6,616 nucleotides of DNA from the NCBI GenBank assembly GCA_002327885.1, contig DCUS01000164.1, forward strand, positions 1 to 6,616, given 5' to 3'. The translations under genes and the position numbers were made by a program. Positions 4,368 to 6,616 of this stretch are shown in pieces. Origin of the DNA: Syntrophaceae bacterium UBA2208 (GTDB taxonomy: Bacteria > Desulfobacterota > BSN033 > UBA1163). Below the pieces are notes generated by a model, which worked only from the letters and a program-made list of their open reading frames with translations, did not search any database and had not been told where the DNA came from. The first letter of the stretch is position 1, and each line of letters opens with the position of its first letter.

Positions 4368-5360
4368 ATGGATCGTATCTTCAGTGGAATTCAACCCTCA
4401 GGGGAAATTCATATTGGTAATTATGTGGGCGCGATACGAAATTGGGCAAAGTTGGCGGATCAATATGAATGCGTCTACTGTGTCGTGGATTATCACGCCG
4501 TCACCATTGAGTATGAAGTAGATTTGATGCAGAAAAGGATTTTGGATACAGCAACGATTCTCGTTGCCTGTGGATTAACTCCGGATAAATGCATGGTCTT
4601 CGTGCAATCTCACGTCCCCGAGCATACGGAACTGGCATGGATCTTCAATTGCGTTACCCCAATCGGTGAGTTAGAGAGAATGACCCAATTTAAGGAGAAG
4701 GCAAAACAGCATCGTCTCAATATCAATATGGGGCTCCTGGATTATCCGGTCCTTCAGGCTGCGGACATTCTTATCTACAAAGCGGGATATGTTCCGGTAG
4801 GAGAAGATCAGGTCCAGCATGTCGAACTCTCAAGGGAGGTCGCACGAAAATTTAATGCCCGTTTCGGAGATACCTTCCCCGAACCCCGGGTGCTTCTTTC
4901 TGATGCCCCACGCATCCTGGGGACGGACGGTGGGGCCAAGATGTCCAAATCACTGAATAATGCCATTGGCCTCCTTGACCCTCCTGAAACAATCTGGGAA
5001 AAATTGCGAACTGCAGCAACCTGTGAACACCGGCAGCGCCGGAGCGATCCCGGGCATCCTGAGCATTGCAATATCTTCACAATGCACCAGGCGTTTTCAA
5101 ATTCGGATCAGGTTGCCTTTGTCGATCACCAATGCCGGACGGCAGGATTCGGATGCATTGAATGTAAAGAGATTCTTTTTAAGAGTCTGTTGGGGGAGAT
5201 CGGTCCGATTCAGGAACGTGTCAAAGAGATCAATGAAAGGCCCCAATATATGATCGATGTATTAAAATCCGGTGCCGATCGATGTAAAGCCATTGCCAAA
5301 GGAGTCATGGACGAGGTGAGAACAAAAATGGGGATTAAATCGGAATGGATGGATCAATAA
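4368..5360 (+). CDS. trpS: Tryptophanyl-tRNA synthetase with a probable [4Fe-4S] cluster motif
   Basis: This class I synthetase charges tRNA-Trp with tryptophan using ATP in the cytoplasm. The 330-residue length is normal. The HIGH-type signature is HIGN (15-18) after FSGIQPSGEI, and the KMSKS loop is intact at 191-195. PVGEDQVQHVELSREVARKFN (143-163) is the family's conserved segment after the tryptophan pocket. The C-terminal anticodon-binding part carries C234, C256, C263 and C266, spaced C-x21-C-x6-C-x2-C. This is almost the C-x22-C-x6-C-x2-C set that holds an iron-sulfur cluster in the Thermotoga maritima enzyme (established knowledge). Cluster binding here is therefore inferred. Its upstream region holds a Trp-codon attenuator, so expression likely rises when charged tRNA-Trp is short. 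It ends 6 bp from the convergent ChaN-like gene. Confidence 0.97.
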   Translation: MDRIFSGIQPSGEIHIGNYVGAIRNWAKLADQYECVYCVVDYHAVTIEYEVDLMQKRILDTATILVACGLTPDKCMVFVQSHVPEHTELAWIFNCVTPIGELERMTQFKEKAKQHRLNINMGLLDYPVLQAADILIYKAGYVPVGEDQVQHVELSREVARKFNARFGDTFPEPRVLLSDAPRILGTDGGAKMSKSLNNAIGLLDPPETIWEKLRTAATCEHRQRRSDPGHPEHCNIFTMHQAFSNSDQVAFVDHQCRTAGFGCIECKEILFKSLLGEIGPIQERVKEINERPQYMIDVLKSGADRCKAIAKGVMDEVRTKMGIKSEWMDQ

Positions 5361-5366
5361 CGGAAG

Positions 5367-6578
5367 TTAATCTTTCAAAGAAGAGAGGGGGATTGAAATT
5401 TCTTTCTTTACCCCTTCTCGGAAAAGGATGAAATGGATGCTATTTCCCGAGCCTTTTTGAACGACGGCATCATGAATGTCTTTCCCCTTCACAATTTCTT
5501 TTCCTTCAACCATAATCAAATGATCTCCTGAAAAAAGGCCGGCCTTTTCTGCCGGGCTGTTAGGAAGCACTCTTTCGATCCATAGTCCTTTTTGGTCCTC
5601 TCTCTTCTTTAATACAACACCAATGCTTGGCCTTCTTTTAACAGGAGCGTTGAACGGGGTGAGCCAGAGGAAATTAGCAAGGGGCGAAGAAGTTTCGGTA
5701 AAAGTGAAATCCTCATCCAATTTTTCTTTCCATGCCTTTAAGACAATGGTTTGATAAGGGAGGGAGGTTCTTCGATAAAACCGATCCGGAATTCCAAAAC
5801 CAAAAACGACATGGCCACTTCCCGTCAGTACCAATAGAGTTTTTCCTTTCCCATCGGAGGATTTGAGATAATCGGAGAGGGTCTCTGCCATGCCGTCGTC
5901 CCAGAGGGATTGGGCCTCATAAAAATATTGGAAATCTTCCGCCACCCCTCCTTGGTGGTTTTTATAAATGGATTTGATATAGGCGCGATGCCGTTGGTCC
6001 GTTAGGTCCATTTCGGGAAGTTTCCTCCTGTCTTCGAAGGAAAGTTTCTCGATTCCGTTTTGAGCCACTCTCCTCACCAAGTCCCTTTCGATGTTGAGAC
6101 CGAGGACTTTGATTCGGTGAGTTCTTGCCTGATCAAGAATGTCCCTGTAAAGTTCATAATCTATTCCCCAGGTTGTCTCCCATTGAACTTCTTTTAGAAA
6201 TTCTTCCTCTGTCAGGAGTCCCCGGATCCATTGATCCAGAACGGGTTGCTGGGATCGGGTGAACATCTCCATGGCAATCCCCAGCTCTCTCCCTTCGGCG
6301 ATGAGATTCTGGAGAAGTCTTGCCTGAATTCGATGGTGCTCGATTTGGTCATGAGACTCCCCCACAAAGATAACCCGGGTTGTCTGGAGGTCCTTTAAAA
6401 GTTCCTTGAAAGTGATTTGATTTCCTTCAGGAAGCCTGAAAATCTCTTCCGGTCCAATCGGAGCTTGCAGCATGGATATTTTTGATGTCCAGGGGGGAAG
6501 AGGGGCTTTTTTTACACAATTGGGAAAAAGAATTCCAAAGGCCAGGAGAGAGATGATCCAGGGAAGCTGTTTCCTCAT
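5367..6578 (-). CDS. Exported ChaN-like (haem-binding uptake, Tiki-like) protein with C-terminal PDZ domain
   Basis: This is a 403-residue protein. Residues 1-20 form a signal sequence (basic start, hydrophobic WIISLLAFGILF), ending at C21. The sequence before C21 (F-P-N) is a poor lipobox, so lipoprotein status is uncertain. Residues about 55-290 form a ChaN/PF04187 domain: VGESHDQIEHH (72-82), AMEMFTRSQQPVLDQW (102-117), GLNIERD (160-166) and TGSGHVVFGFGIPDR (252-266). The His residues and the Glu of GESH fit its proposed metal or haem site. Residues about 316-400 are a PDZ domain (LPNSPAEKAGLFSGDHLIMVEG). ChaN is a haem-binding lipoprotein in Campylobacter, and related folds include metalloproteases, so both roles are open. 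The start at 6578 is fixed by the signal peptide. The gene is longer than plain ChaN proteins because of the PDZ extension. It stands alone, convergent to trpS. Confidence 0.88.
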   Translation of the reverse strand: MRKQLPWIISLLAFGILFPNCVKKAPLPPWTSKISMLQAPIGPEEIFRLPEGNQITFKELLKDLQTTRVIFVGESHDQIEHHRIQARLLQNLIAEGRELGIAMEMFTRSQQPVLDQWIRGLLTEEEFLKEVQWETTWGIDYELYRDILDQARTHRIKVLGLNIERDLVRRVAQNGIEKLSFEDRRKLPEMDLTDQRHRAYIKSIYKNHQGGVAEDFQYFYEAQSLWDDGMAETLSDYLKSSDGKGKTLLVLTGSGHVVFGFGIPDRFYRRTSLPYQTIVLKAWKEKLDEDFTFTETSSPLANFLWLTPFNAPVKRRPSIGVVLKKREDQKGLWIERVLPNSPAEKAGLFSGDHLIMVEGKEIVKGKDIHDAVVQKGSGNSIHFILFREGVKKEISIPLSSLKD

Positions 6579-6584
6579 TAAATA

Positions 6585-6593
6585 AGTATAACA
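6585..6593 (-). promoter_or_regulatory. Possible extended -10 promoter of the ChaN-like gene
   Basis: On the minus strand TGTTATACT (6593-6585) contains an extended -10 (TGn) and five of six -10 consensus bases. No good -35 is visible 16-18 nt upstream, which an extended -10 can tolerate. Transcription would begin at or within a few bases of the ATG at 6578. There is no ribosome binding site, so the mRNA may be leaderless. The window ends shortly upstream. Confidence 0.4.
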
Positions 6594-6616
6594 TCCCAGC
6601 CACTCAAATTGAAAGA

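Noticed and set aside
4808..5253. Frames of 90 (minus) and 97 (plus) codons within trpS.
   Set aside because: They are shadows of trpS; the trpS frame contains KMSKS and the cysteine set in the same stretch.

Overview
The window reads like a bacterial chromosome segment of moderate GC from an anaerobe, most like Desulfobacterota (the former Deltaproteobacteria) or a neighbouring phylum. That placement is an inference. It rests on a 2-oxoacid:ferredoxin oxidoreductase subunit, a tryptophanyl-tRNA synthetase with an iron-sulfur cysteine set, and a probable selenoprotein of the C-GCAxxG-C-C family. No rRNA, tRNA, CRISPR array or insertion sequence was seen.

Layout. The minus strand of 1-539 holds the gamma subunit of a pyruvate/2-oxoacid oxidoreductase, open at the window edge. 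Positions 540-906 hold no gene but a row of hairpins: a 43-nt two-part stem, a short stem, two copies of one palindromic repeat in opposite orientation, and an intrinsic terminator. Next comes a compact minus-strand operon, read from 3280 down to 907: vapB, vapC, mutY and a histidine phosphatase. vapB has a promoter (TTGACA-17-TATGCT) with a palindromic operator over it. Directly upstream of that promoter lies the 5' stump of a lipoate-protein ligase gene, frameshifted and then cut off. This suggests that the toxin-antitoxin module landed there and now heads the mutY transcript.

On the plus strand, 3646-4110 is one 154-codon gene with an in-frame UGA (3715-3717) exactly where the family has its first conserved cysteine. 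A strong stem-loop follows the UGA at SECIS distance, so it is read as a selenoprotein. trpS (4368-5360) has its own promoter, a 24-codon leader ORF with two nearly adjacent Trp codons, a perfect 9-bp antiterminator pairing and a perfect 9-bp terminator hairpin with a U-tract. Together these make a complete candidate ribosome-mediated attenuator. Convergent to trpS, six bases away, is a minus-strand exported ChaN-like protein with a C-terminal PDZ domain.

The most interesting signals are the trpS leader attenuator, the UGA/SECIS gene that ordinary gene calling would split, and the broken lipoate ligase at the toxin-antitoxin boundary. All three rest on sequence reading alone.
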